The translations under genes and the position numbers were made by a program. A model generated the notes under the pieces. The model did no database searches. It worked only from the letters and a program-made list of their open reading frames with translations, and was not told the DNA's origin. DNA of 64,000 nucleotides from Babylonia areolata (Eukaryota > Mollusca > Gastropoda > Neogastropoda > Buccinidae). Numbering within the stretch: position 1 is the first letter of the stretch; every line of letters begins with the position of its first letter. Below are positions 22,960 to 34,055 of this stretch, in pieces. The stretch is from contig NC_134878.1 in assembly GCF_041734735.1 (NCBI RefSeq), positions 41,838,668 through 41,902,667 of the forward strand. The letters run 5' to 3'.

Positions 22960-24715
22960 CTCAGGTTAAAGTGGAGAACCTCATAGCTTATTTATACCAT
23001 ACCCTAACAAGAGAGGCAAGGCCTTCAAGACTCACTTGTGATACACTTAAAAAAAAATCTAATCGTTAAAATGTGTTCTGTATTTGTTATTATAAAGCTT
23101 CGGGTTAAAAACTTCGGGTTAAAAAAAAAGAAAAAAAAAGTCCTAACCAGATTCGAACCCCGCATGTTCGGGTGAGAAGAAACTGTTTTACCCATTACAC
23201 TATCGTGGCTCCTTTAGTGACGTTCTAAAATTTAATATTTGAACATACTTTTTTTTAAAGGGCGATAAATCAATTGCGGTATTCGCAGTGAGAACGCTGT
23301 TTAAATCATATTATTCTGGTGTATCTTGGGCATTCAAAAAATCTTTAAGGGCAATTAAAAAAAAAAAAAAAAAAAAATTCTTTTTAAGTCCGCGGTAAAG
23401 GAGACGTGGCTATCGCCGCAATCACACTGCAACATTTAGCCGTTTTCTCTAGATCTAGGTAGATGTACAAGTTTAGTTACACCCGCCGGGAATGTAGTAC
23501 GACACGGTCGATTCAATTTCTCTTTTATGTTCATTCTAGTTTTATAGTTTTAAAGTTGATATGAAAATTTAGCATTTTGTTAAACTAATAACATGTAGAG
23601 CCAAGTACAAGTACTTCTAAACGTCGTAAGAAGTGAAAAGGACTTCATTTTGAGAAAAGTCAAGACTGGAAATTTTTTCGTTTCATCATGATCAATTCAA
23701 TGGTATTAACTGCATGGTTTACAATTTTAAACTGTGAATTCCGACTGATTCTGTGGATATTTTTATGGCAGTTTTGGGGCATAATCCAGTAAGTGATGAG
23801 GCGTTCACAAATCTTTCTCTGAATAAATATTTAACGGTCTCCTTCTCCAACTTTCCATCACATGTTATCGTGTATTGTCCATTGAATATAGGATTGAACG
23901 GGCAGGTCAACAACTTGAAACAAAATGGCGTCGTTCGCGTTCGCGAAGAATACGAGCACGCGCTTCGAACATGTATAAATATGTGTACGCAATTGATTTT
24001 TGCCCATGACCTTCAGGGCTCAGCCAATAGATCTGTAAAGTCCACTCGTCGTATTGATTTTAGTATTTTCCGAAAAAGACCACTTGGGCGAATGAACATA
24101 GTGAAAGCCCTGTACACTGAGAGTAAAACACAAAAGCTTTTTTGTGTACTGAGTATAATTTCAAAATGTAATGTTTAAGATGAGAAAGATCAGTTTAAAG
24201 CAAGTTAAGTCCCCTAGCATTAATTACAGAGTAATTTCCCTTTTTTACTATCTGCACCAAAACGTTTGCAAAATAAATAAAACTTTCATGCTTAGCAAAA
24301 GAAGTTCCTGTTTGAACAAAAAATGATAATAATGACTGCTCTTGTTGTTGTGTCTGAATATCAGATCAAAGTGCCAAGCTTAGAGAATACAAAAACATTT
24401 AAATATAACAGTAAATACAGTTTGCATATAATTTGGCTTCTTTTTTTTTAGTTTTTTTGTGCCCATCCCAGAGGTGCAATATTGTTTTAAACAAGATGAC
24501 TGGAAAGAACTGAATTTTTCCTATTTTTATGCCTAATTTGGTGTCAACTGACAAAGTATTTGCAGAGAAAATGTCAATGTTAAAGTTTACCACGGACACA
24601 CACACACACACAGACAAACACACACACACAGACACACACACACACACACAGACAACCGAACACCGGGTTAAAACATAGACACACTTTGTTTTGCACAAGT
24701 GAGTCAAAAACAAAG
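22960..24715. mobile_element. Possible dispersed AT-rich element, family unknown
   Basis: About 1.7 kb of AT-rich, complex DNA that differs in texture from its surroundings. It has a duplicated CTTCGGGTTAAAAA at about 23098-23126, an A run at 23357-23377, no long frame, and at its right end an imperfect 9-bp hairpin GACACACTT/AAGTGAGTC (about 24678-24705). From memory, sequence like the right end recurs in marine invertebrates. This could be a non-autonomous DNA element, but I could not find clear terminal repeats. The frames at 23719-23913 (minus) and 23753-24178 (plus, 141 codons) are unrecognised. Confidence 0.3.
23145..23215 (-). pseudogene. tRNA-like sequence (pseudo-tRNA or SINE head)
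   Basis: The minus strand reads ATAGTGTAATGGGTAAAAC (A-box-like) and GGGGTTCGAATCTGG (B box and T arm). The acceptor ends do not pair and no credible anticodon loop forms, so it is not a working tRNA gene. It may be the pol III head of a degraded SINE inside the AT-rich segment. Confidence 0.5.
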
Positions 24716-24804
24716 AAACGAGAACATTCATTTTTATTTATCTAATAGGATTTTTTAAAACAAAGTCTGAGAACGAGAGTGAGAGGGCGATAGCGACAGA
24801 ACAG

Positions 24805-24852
<48 letters not shown>

Positions 24853-25645
24853 GGTGGGTGTGAGGGGAGGGGGCGTAGCCTTCTCAATATAAGAAAAGCT
24901 GAGAAAGCCTTTAAAAAAACAAAACAAAAACAACAACAACAACAACCAGGGCCTGAGGATGTTATGTTAAAATATGAAAAAAATGAAAGGAGACATGGGA
25001 ATTAACGGCCAGCTGAAAACTGGGCAAAATATGACGCATGGAACAGGGAGATTGTTAATGGGTGAAACAACCACCATGGGGGAAATTCCATAATCCCCCT
25101 CGCTTCCTTTGTAATTTCTCTGTCACTTCCGTCTCGTCTTGAATTTACGTATTTGCATAGATCTTGGGTATAATGATCATCTGACAGTGCACAATGTTAA
25201 ACTCATTGCCCTCGTTTGAAACCCATGCTTAAAAAACAAAACAAAAAAACAAACGAAAAAAACAACAACAAAACAACAACAACAAAAAAACCCACACACC
25301 CCCAAAACAACAACAAAACCAACAAACAACAACACCAGCAACAACAAAACAACAACAAACAAACAAAAACTATGAGTGTGAAAGGAATGTGAAAGAAGAA
25401 TGTTATGACCAGGAGGGAAGGAGAGATGAAAGGAGCGACAAGCAGGATAAAGACTAGAAAGGAAAGTATATCTGCACACGCGCGCGCACAAGCATGCACA
25501 CACACATCATATTCAGTCATAAAAAGATGGACATACAAACACACGCAGAAGTACACAGATTCAAACCTGAATTTGCATAATAGAAAAAGCAGAAAAAGAG
25601 TAAAGGCAGAGAGAGAGATATATAAAAAAAAGGAAAGAGAGACAC

Positions 25646-25686
<41 letters not shown>

Positions 25687-26175
25687 AGAGAGACATACAG
25701 ACAGGAGAGATAGAGAGGCAAAGACAGAGAAAGCAACAGAGACATATACCAACAAACAAGGTAATAACACACGCGTCCATCAACCTTCTCGTCTGATGGG
25801 AACAAGTTGATCAAAACGGCATCAGACGAACTGCCCACACCCTCCACCCCTTATGTCTGCACTGTGTGCTGTGTGCTTGCACACAGCTCCCCCCCCCTTT
25901 CTCCCCCCCACACGCCCCCCACCACATAGCGCACCTCCCTGTTTGTCGCCAGTAATGAGCAGGTGGACACACTGCCGACATGGACACACAGGATGGACCT
26001 CGGCTTTCCTGGGCAGGGCTTTGTCCCTTCCCTTCTGCTGCCGCCGCCACAATTAGGGTCAATTTGCCAGGCTTTCTGCTCAACTAATAGTCGCCTTGGA
26101 CACAGAAATCCCAGACACTTTCATAAATATCGGGTCTCCTTCCGTTCTCTCAGCCTCTCTCTCTCCGGGTGTTTT
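24716..26175. other. Microsatellites and unassigned DNA
   Basis: (GATA)n(GA)n at 24806-24849. A/C-rich AACAAC at 25225-25370. GA/GACA at 25605-25735. C-rich DNA at 25888-25925. The frames of up to 214 codons here are compositional. No gene recognised. Confidence 0.65.
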
Positions 26176-26177
26176 TC

Positions 26178-26246
<69 letters not shown>

Positions 26247-26388
26247 CGCGCGCGTGTATGTGTGTGTGTATGTGTGTGTGCGTGTGTGTGCGTGCGCGTG
26301 TGTGTGTGTGTGTATGTGTGTGCGTGTGTGTGTACGTGCGCGTGTGCGTGCGTGCGTGCGTGTGTGTGTGTGTGTGTGTGTGTGCACT
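26176..26388 (+). repeat. (GT)n with GC interruptions
   Basis: About 210 bases of GT alternating with GTGC and GCGC blocks and a few TATG breaks. It is strongly alternating purine-pyrimidine. Confidence 0.97.
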
Positions 26389-27420
26389 CAGACTGATGGA
26401 AACATGACAGGAACCTGCGGATAAGACCTTACGCCCTCTGGCGACAGACTGTTTTTATGGTGTGCTTTGACAGCTTATTATCCGTTAGCGGTGTGGTAAG
26501 GCGTCTCACTATACTACTTACGTACGTGTCTTGATGCATCCACTGAATGCACTGAGTACGCTGGTATTGATTTCTTGCTGCTCTTGTTGCTTTGGAGTCG
26601 ATCATATTTTTGAGACAAACCCTCCTGCAGCCACTCAAAATCAAAACTGTTTTTTTAAGTTATTTTTTTTCTAACATTCAACGCCCTGGAAATTTTCTTC
26701 AATGAACTTTAATTCGAGCAACATCAAACATGTTTCATTAGGCTGTACATATCTGGTGGGTCAAAAGTGACATATCACTAGTATTTTATTATCTTAATTA
26801 TGTCGGATATTTTCCAATATCTTAAATGAACCATTTAACTAATACGCCACAGGAACACCCAGAACGGCCTGTATGTTGTTCTATTCTACCCAGTCCACGA
26901 CCTGCAGACAGACACGAAAGAACTGACTGAATCAAAGACCGAGCACGTCACCATCCTTTTGACAGTTGGCTTTCCCAGAAGTGATCATGCTTTTTTCTAA
27001 CCTCTAAATAAAGTGATGTTTGGATCTGTCTCACCGGCAAAACACTGAATCACAATCAGGTAACAGCACGCCTCAACAACTTCTTATCCAACGGTTATTG
27101 AAGAAACATTCCTTTCGCTTCCCAAAGTCTTTGTGAAATCGTTGGTAAAGATTCTCCGAATCTGGGTGGTAAAATCAAAACAATTTTTCCCTTTCTCAGA
27201 ATCTGTCACTCACAACCTGTCCAACCAAAGACTTTCCTGTATCAGTTTGGCTGATGCAGGTGGTGGGAGTCCATCGAAATGTACAAGTCAGTTGCAACGT
27301 TTTAAAAACAAACAAACAAACAACAACAAAACACCCTTCCTACTATGTCCTTTGTGAACATCATTATTTTGGTCCAGTCTGCGTCAGCCTTCAGTTCCAT
27401 GTCCTTTGAACATGTCTGAC
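26389..27420. other. Unassigned complex DNA
   Basis: About 1 kb nearly free of simple repeats, AT-rich at 26640-26850. No SINE, LINE or coding frame is recognisable. This is the quietest stretch in the left half. Confidence 0.5.
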
Positions 27421-27800
27421 GGGCGCAATAACCGAGTGGTTAAAGCGTTGGACTTTCAATCTGAGGGTCCCGGGTTTGAATCTCGGTAACGGCGCCTGGC
27501 GGGTCGAGGGTGGAGATTTTTCCGACCTCCCAGGTCAACATATGTGCAGACCTGCTACTGCCCGATCCCCATTCGTGTGTATACGCAAGCAGAAGATCAA
27601 ATACGCACGTTAAAGATCCTGTTAGCCATGTCAGCGTTCGGTGGGTTATGGAAACAAGAACAAAGCATGCACTTCCCCGAAAACGGAGTGTGGCTGAGTA
27701 CATGGCGGGGTAAAAACGGTCATACATGTAAAAGCCCACTCGTGTACAAACGAGTGAACGTGGGAGTTGCAGCCTACGAACGCAGAAGAAGAAGAAGAAG
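27421..27800 (+). mobile_element. tRNA-derived SINE, family A, full length (GAA tail)
   Basis: The head at 27421-27495 is strongly tRNA-like, with A box TAACCGAGTGG and B box GGGTTTGAATC. The central body reads GGTGGAGATTTTTCCGACCT, GCAGAAGATCAAATACGCAC and GGTGGGTTATGGAAAC. Then comes the module GGAGTGTGGCTGAGTACATG, ending GTGGGAGTTGCAGCCTACGA and a GAA tail. ATGTCT on both sides is a possible short target duplication. Family A copies with other 3' modules are at 36551-36840, 44563-44850 and 59712-60013. Confidence 0.9.
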
Positions 27801-28123
27801 ATGTCTCAATGGCACTCAGCTAATTTTGGGGGGCCTCGTGAGCAATAAAGCGACATCACCAGCGAAAAGAAATACGAATATCAATATTTCCGTGACGCTT
27901 GGCATCAAATCAGTACAATGTCTGTCTATTCCTGGCACCTGATTCGATAATCGATTGATGACCCAAAATAAAGAAAACAGACTCAAGACACGCCCTTGAA
28001 TAACCTCCACTGGACTTGAGAAAACCCCAACAACAACAAGAAGCAACAAAAACATTAAAACCTTTAGTACTTGTTTTGATACGAGAGACAAAAAATGAAA
28101 AAAAATGGGAGAGAGAGAGAGAG

Positions 28124-28160
<37 letters not shown>

Positions 28161-28560
28161 AGGGGGGGGGGCGGTTGCGAGAAGGGAAGAGAGGGGCGAG
28201 GAGACAGAGATGGAGAGACAGACAGAGACGGATCGGAGGTAGATACAAAGACAGGAGTGACAGAGGGAAAGAACGCTAATCGCCAAGATCCCAAAGAACG
28301 GAAGCAAAGGGGCGACAGGAATCCATCAACGGAACGGACATGAGGGGAATGGCGGAGTGGGGGGGGAGGGGTAGATGGGAGAGATGAAGGTGGGGGAAGG
28401 AAGGAGACAAGCGACGAAGCAAGGAAGGGGGTCGGGGGCAGGGGGAGATGCCAGAGGTGAAAAGAGGGAGGAGGTAGGGTTGGACATGAGGGAGGAAAAG
28501 ACAGGACGTCCCCCAATTAAGAGCCAGGAAGCAGGAGATTGGAGTCTGATGGACTGGCAG
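27801..28560. other. Unassigned, with a GT run and G-rich DNA
   Basis: (GA)n(GT)n at 28108-28158, then G- and GA-rich sequence to about 28500. Frames over it are compositional. No gene seen. Confidence 0.6.
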
Positions 28561-28636
28561 ACAGCAGTGCCGTCCACGTGCACAGTACACCTCTGGAGCG
28601 CGCGCGTGTGTGTGTGCGTGTGCGTGCGGTCTTTTA

Positions 28637-28693
<57 letters not shown>

Positions 28694-28766
28694 GTGTCTC
28701 TGTTTGTGTGCATGAGTGTTTGTTCAAAAGAAAGACAGAGTGAGAGAGGGAGCGGGCAACCAAACA

Positions 28767-28823
<57 letters not shown>

Positions 28824-28877
28824 TGTACATACACACACATATATATCCACATACATACATACATACGTATCATAATA

Positions 28878-28933
<56 letters not shown>

Positions 28934-28966
28934 GGGGGGGGTGACAGACACAAAGAGCAAGCAGAG

Positions 28967-29019
<53 letters not shown>

Positions 29020-29182
29020 AGAGAGAGAGAGAGAGAGGTGAGTGTACTTGGTTTGGTTTGGAACGTAAGAATATATCAGACCTAAATGTCCACATGGCTA
29101 CATGGTTTTTTATTCTTGAGAGCTCTCCGTCCCTTCGGCCATGTGTCTGCTCAATGTATTGCATTGTGTTGGACAGCATTGC

Positions 29183-29274
<92 letters not shown>

Positions 29275-29280
29275 GCATAC
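28561..29280 (+). repeat. Dense GT, CA, TA and GA microsatellite cluster
   Basis: GT at 28639-28690, CA then TA at 28770-28823, a TA tract at about 28880-28915 followed by GT, GA at 28971-29037, and GT at 29187-29253 running into GA. Only 29040-29185 is complex. Confidence 0.97.
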
Positions 29281-29485
29281 AGATAAAGGCAGAGACTGAG
29301 AGAGATGGATAGACTGAGAGAGCGAGCGAGCGAGCGAGAGAGAGATAGACAGACAGACAGAGAGACAGACAGAGAGGGGGAGGGATAGACAGAGAATTGG
29401 AGAGAGAAAGAGAGAGAGAGAGAGAGGGGGTGGGGGTGGGGGGTGGGGGGGCAGAGACAGAGAAAGAGAGAGATGTTGAATTCAA
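29281..29485 (+). repeat. GA/GACA/GAGC-rich tract
   Basis: GA with GAGC (29320-29340), GACA (29346-29370) and G-rich interruptions. Confidence 0.9.
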
Positions 29486-30104
29486 CGACATAATTATTGT
29501 AGTGCCCTAAATGTCATGTCAATGCTTGGGGTTTTGGCTCGGTGAAGGTCGTGATGCGGGACGGAGTACGTCCTAGATGTCTGTTCGAAAGGGAGGTTCG
29601 TCTGGGGAGTCCTGGCTGTTACCAGTGGATTGAAGTCCCAAGGGAGAAGTCTTGGCCGTGAAGCTAGTCTTCTGACGTTCCGAGGGGGTGGGGATGTGGG
29701 GAGTCCTGGTGTCTCTTCACACTCTGTTTGGAGCGTGGTGCACTCAGCGCCGTCCAAACACGAACAGATATAGAATGATCACTGCACGTCGGCTCACGGA
29801 GCTTTCTAAAATGCCGACTCCCGGACAACTGGTTGTGTCCACGCCCGCTGTCCCTGGTGTTGCATGATCTCACTCCATGTGACCTTGTTTCCACATGCCA
29901 AAAGCAGTGCTCTGCCAGGAACCCAGCTTGAGAGTCCGAATATCAAAGTGGCGGTGTGGACGCGTTGCACGAACTGTGGACCTCTTTTCAGCGTTAAGTC
30001 AGAGACCGCCTACCCCCACCTCCCCACACCCCACCTCCCCACACCCCCCAAAAAGAAAAAAAAACCCCCAAAAATGCAGAGGTAGAAGGGGTAAGGTGGG
30101 GGCC
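29486..30104. other. CpG-containing unassigned DNA
   Basis: 29490-29960 is complex with moderate CpG. A minus-strand frame at 29494-29757 reads 87 residues (starts MDGAECTTLQ) and is not low complexity, but I do not recognise it. It could be a piece of host exon or of an old repeat. Confidence 0.3.
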
Positions 30105-30388
30105 AGGGACAGATAGAGAGAGAGAGGGAGAGAGGAAGACAGTGAGGGAGAGAGGAAGAGAGAGGGAGAGAGGAAGAGAGAGAGAGAGAGAGAGAAAGAG
30201 ACAGGAAGAGAGTGGGAGGAAGAGCGAGAGAGAGAGAGAAAGAGGGAGAGAAGAAGAGCGAGAGAAAGAGAAAGAGAGAGAGAGAGGAAGAGAGAGGAAG
30301 AGAGAGAGAGAGAGGGAGAGAGGGAGAGAGGAAGAAGGAGAGAGAGCGAGAGAGAGAGAAAGAGAGGGGGAGCCGGAGAGGAAGAGCG

Positions 30389-30470
<82 letters not shown>

Positions 30471-30472
30471 AG
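30105..30472 (+). repeat. GA-rich tract with (GATA)n
   Basis: Nearly all-purine GA/GGAA sequence with (GATA)n at 30390-30424 and pure GA at 30425-30462. Confidence 0.95.
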
Positions 30473-31200
30473 GAAGAACGAGAGCAATAGAAAGTCTGTG
30501 TCAATCCATTTGTGTTGGGTGTGTGCGAGCAAATTCCCATGTGCACAAATACGTGTCTGAGTGGTATCAATGAAGAAAAGACAACCACCTTAAACAAAGA
30601 CTGACAAAAAAAAAAAAAAAAAAAAAGAAAGGAAAAAAAAGCCTTCAGACAGTCAATACACAATAAAAGCCTTCAGACAGTCAATACACAATATCTCAGC
30701 GTAAACACTAAACAATAACTTGAAACATCCAGTTGTCCCAGCAAGGTTTTGATGGGGCCACTTGAAATTCCTCCAAACACCTGTTCAGTCTAGCGGTCAA
30801 TAGCAACGACAGCACGTCACAAATCCCAGATTTACCACTAACAAAAGGAAAGAAAGAAGAAAACAGTAAACAGGCTCTCAGCCCTCAAACGTCAGACACT
30901 GTGCTGTCAGGTCTACCCAAGTTAAACTGAAAGTCTGACCGGAGTTTGACGCAGAGTGGTGTATCGTCAGAAGTTCCGAGTTCCGGGAAGGGTTGGGATC
31001 GTTCACCCGTGCAAGTCTGCAATGTATAATACAACATTGATCCCGTCATCACCACAGAAAACCCGTACTCCAACAGCTTCCATAAGGTAAAACTGTCAGC
31101 GAAGGAATTTATTCCTGACAGACGAAGTAAAACCGGGGATTTCCTCAGAAACACGTTAAGAAAAGGCACACAGACAACCTACAAACTGACACAAACAACA
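30473..31200. other. Unassigned; small tandem duplication
   Basis: A 27-bp direct duplication, GCCTTCAGACAGTCAATACA plus 7 bases, lies in tandem at about 30641-30694, next to an A run. A minus-strand frame at 30885-31169 (94 residues, starting MPFLNVFLRK) is not compositional, but no domain is recognisable and no splice sites are convincing. Confidence 0.35.
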
Positions 31201-31853
31201 CAAGTAAAAAAAAACAACAAAAACAAACAAAAACAACAACAAAAAAACAAAAACAAAAACAAACAAAAAAACAAAACAAAAACAAACAAACAACAACAAA
31301 AACAACAAAAAACAGCAGCGAAAAATGACCGAACGATTCAAAATGTCAATAGCAGTCGAATATTCCAAGTATTGAGAAGAAATAAAAGTAGTTAAAAATT
31401 GTGAACAAAATGTTTGTGCAATACTGTTAAAAATTAAACAAAAAAAACAAAAAACAAAAATTACATGATCACTTCACTTCCCGCAAGGGCCATACATGAC
31501 GCCAAAGACCCCGCTACATCTGCTTTCTGTATGATGTAAAAAAACCCCAACAAATCACCAATTCCATACAACCAGTATAACACCTGAAGCAAAACGTAAA
31601 ATTCAGCCATTGATATAATAACCCAATTACATGAGTATACTAACTGTGAGAATAAACAGGGCTGAGCTGAAGGAATCAACGACTGTGTTCAATTTACCAC
31701 CCACAGATTTTAAAACAAAAATTTAAATGTGATAGAGATACACGGAAATGGATAAAAAGAGAGGGACAGAAAGGAAGATGGAGAGAGTTAGTGAGTCAGT
31801 GAGAGAGAGAGAAATAGTTGTACACAGATAGAGAGAGACAGACAATGGCAATG
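31201..31853. other. A-rich DNA and GA patches
   Basis: 31205-31320 is AAC/AAAC-rich. GA patches at 31796-31813 and 31828-31853 form the 3' flank of the next LINE. No gene seen. Confidence 0.65.
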
Positions 31854-33059
31854 ACAATTATTTTAATGTCCATTCAGCAATGAAGCCCTTGGACAAGGGG
31901 GTAATACAAACAATCGTGAGCACAATTCTGGAAAGTGACACACGCATCTCTCACTACCATTTCACCTCTCCATCTCACCACACATAAACATGCATTTACC
32001 TGCAAGCAAAACATGCATGTACTCGTAAACACAACATGCACATACCCAAGAGCAAAACATGCACGTACCCGCAAGCTCATACAACGCACTCACACTTTCC
32101 CTCCCTCCCTCTTTCTCACTACTCCTCCCCCCGCATCCCAATACTGACACACCACACACACATACACACGCACACACACGCGTGCGCGCGCACACACACA
32201 CAAAAGGACAAAGGACAATCTTGAAGATTCAATCACTGATATTGAATCACAGTTATTAAATGAAGTTTCTTTTTTCTAATTTGCATTGCTTGCGCAATGT
32301 ATTTTGCCACATCTTGTATAACATTTTCATTACTACAGGATAGAATATTCACTGCACGTGTTTGGACAGGAATTTGACAAGCTGATTCTAAAATATCACA
32401 GTCACGACGGATATCCTTATATGCTGAACAGTGGAACAAAAAATGAAGTTCATTTTCGGTTTCCATTTCACAAGATGGACAAATAGCATCTAATTCTGTT
32501 TCACGTAGAAACCATTGCCTACAGTTCCTTAATCCACTTACTCTTAATCGAAATCTAAGTTATCTCTATGTCATTTGTTTGTAATGAAAGTAAGGTATTT
32601 TTCTGTTTGGAAAATGTTTTTAAAAGAATAGAACCATTTATATTCATCATTATTATCTACCTCCGAATGCCAGTTTTGCAAATAACAGGAAATAAGTCTA
32701 TTTTTTTTAATTCAACAAGAAAAGCACATTCATAATCAACGCCATTGTTCAGCCACACAATGCCAAAACCATTTGGACACAAAATGTTGTGCACATTTGA
32801 CACCCAGTTAGTGCGACCAGACTCGTTACATTTGGAACATTTCATATGCTTGTCTCATCAGTCTTGAAATTGGCTGCTTGAGAAGCCTCAAGCCTCATCT
32901 GATGCATTTAACTGATGTTCTAATGTACAGAGGCTATCTACTGGTTTCTCCAAATATTAATTTATTTGATGCATGTAGGGGAACGCTCAGAAACATTTAA
33001 TAGCGAATGAGTGAAATGTTTCAATTTGTTTGCATTCTTCTAGGCCCCAGACTTCAGCG
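31854..33059 (-). mobile_element. 5'-truncated, decayed LINE of the (TC)n-associated clade
   Basis: The minus strand preserves the last third of ORF2 in pieces. AEVWGLEECKQIETFHSFAI aligns with AEIWGLENRI...HLFALKRF of the LINE at 37849-42078. Then follow LIFGETSR, IRTSVKCIR, a GRTNWVSNV...GFGIVWLNNGVD block and the terminal Cys-His motif CPSCEMETENELHFLFHC. I count at least two frameshifts and several stops. The 3' UTR ends in a hairpin (31886-31899) and an AATAAT-type tail with ATTGCC units. The right end stops at a GA tract (33061 on) and the left end abuts GAGAGACAGAC. It is a distinct subfamily, older than the copy at 37665. Confidence 0.85.
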
Positions 33060-33130
33060 ACAGAGAAAGAGAGGGGGAGGGAGGGAGGGAGGGAGACAGA
33101 GAGAGAGAGAGAGAGAGAGAGGGAGGGAGG

Positions 33131-33180
<50 letters not shown>
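33060..33180 (+). repeat. GA/GGGA microsatellite
   Basis: GA with GGGA blocks. It is the 5' flank of the LINE at 31854-33059. Confidence 0.95.
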
Positions 33181-33667
33181 CAGATACTGTCATTTCATTG
33201 TCAGTATTAATCAATCTCACTTAATCGGTTGGAACGAACTCCCAACGTTCGACCTAAACAGAAAGGCTGTTGCACCGTATGAACGAAAAAAAGAAAAAAA
33301 GAAAAAGAAAAGATAAAAGAAAAATCGTTTTCACCACACAAAACAACATGCACTTAATGATCCCCGTCAGAAGCACACGCACCAGACCTACCCCGCGAAC
33401 CCAAAGGACAAAGAAAAACCCACACCTAGATGTAAAAACAAAGAAAGAAAAGATACACACACACACCACAAAAAAAGAAAGAAGAAAATTGTCCACGGTA
33501 CATTCCATCAAAAGGACAAGTCATCACAAAGCAGACGCATCCCCGCCGCAAAACAAGCCTTCCCATTCAGCAGCAGCCGACGTGCACACAGAGCGAACTA
33601 TCAAGCACAAAGGATGCGGCAAATGGGTTGTGAGGGGGGGAATGCCACAGACAGAAATCGGACTGAC
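33181..33667. other. Unassigned, A-rich
   Basis: Contains AAAGA runs at 33285-33325 and a (CA)n at 33454-33468. A long frame that starts here (33270-34169) is mostly the following purine tract. No gene. Confidence 0.55.
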
Positions 33668-34055
33668 AAAGAGAAAAAAAAGAGAGAAGAAGAAGAGGAA
33701 GACGGAGGAGGACGAGGAGGAGGAGGAGGAGAAGAAGAAGGAGGAGGAGGAGGAGGAGGAGGAGGAGGAAAAGAAGAAGCAGAAGAAGATGAAGAAGACG
33801 AAGAAGAAGAAGGAGAAGAAGAAGAAGAAGAAGAAGAAGAAGAAGGAGGAGGAGGAGGAGAAGAAGAAGATGAAGAAGAAGAAGGAGGAGGAGGAGGAGG
33901 GGGAGGAGAAGAAGAAGAAGATGAAGAAGAAGAAGAAGAAGAAGAAGAAGAAGGAGGAGGAGGAGGAGGAGGAGGAAAAGGAGAAGAAGAAGAAGAAGAA
34001 GAAGAAGAAGAAGAAGAAGAAGAAGAAGAAGAAGAAAGGGAAGAAGAAGAAGAAA
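33668..34055 (+). repeat. Long purine tract, (GAA)n/(GGA)n
   Basis: About 390 bases almost entirely of A and G on the plus strand. GAA and GGA blocks alternate and are broken only by a few C or T (GAC, GAT, GCA). Such tracts can adopt triplex (H-DNA) structure. The Lys/Glu, Ser/Phe and Leu frames over it are artefacts. Confidence 0.97.

Noticed and set aside
23145-23215. Functional tRNA gene
   Set aside because: A and B boxes are visible, but the acceptor stem does not pair and the anticodon loop is not acceptable.
28724-29491. 255-codon minus-strand frame with a Ser-Leu and His-Thr composition
   Set aside because: It is built from GA, GT, CA and TA microsatellites on the opposite strand. 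Similar frames over other microsatellites were rejected for the same reason.
30885-31169. 94-codon minus-strand frame as a host gene
   Set aside because: No recognisable domain or splice structure. The length is within what chance gives in 64 kb.
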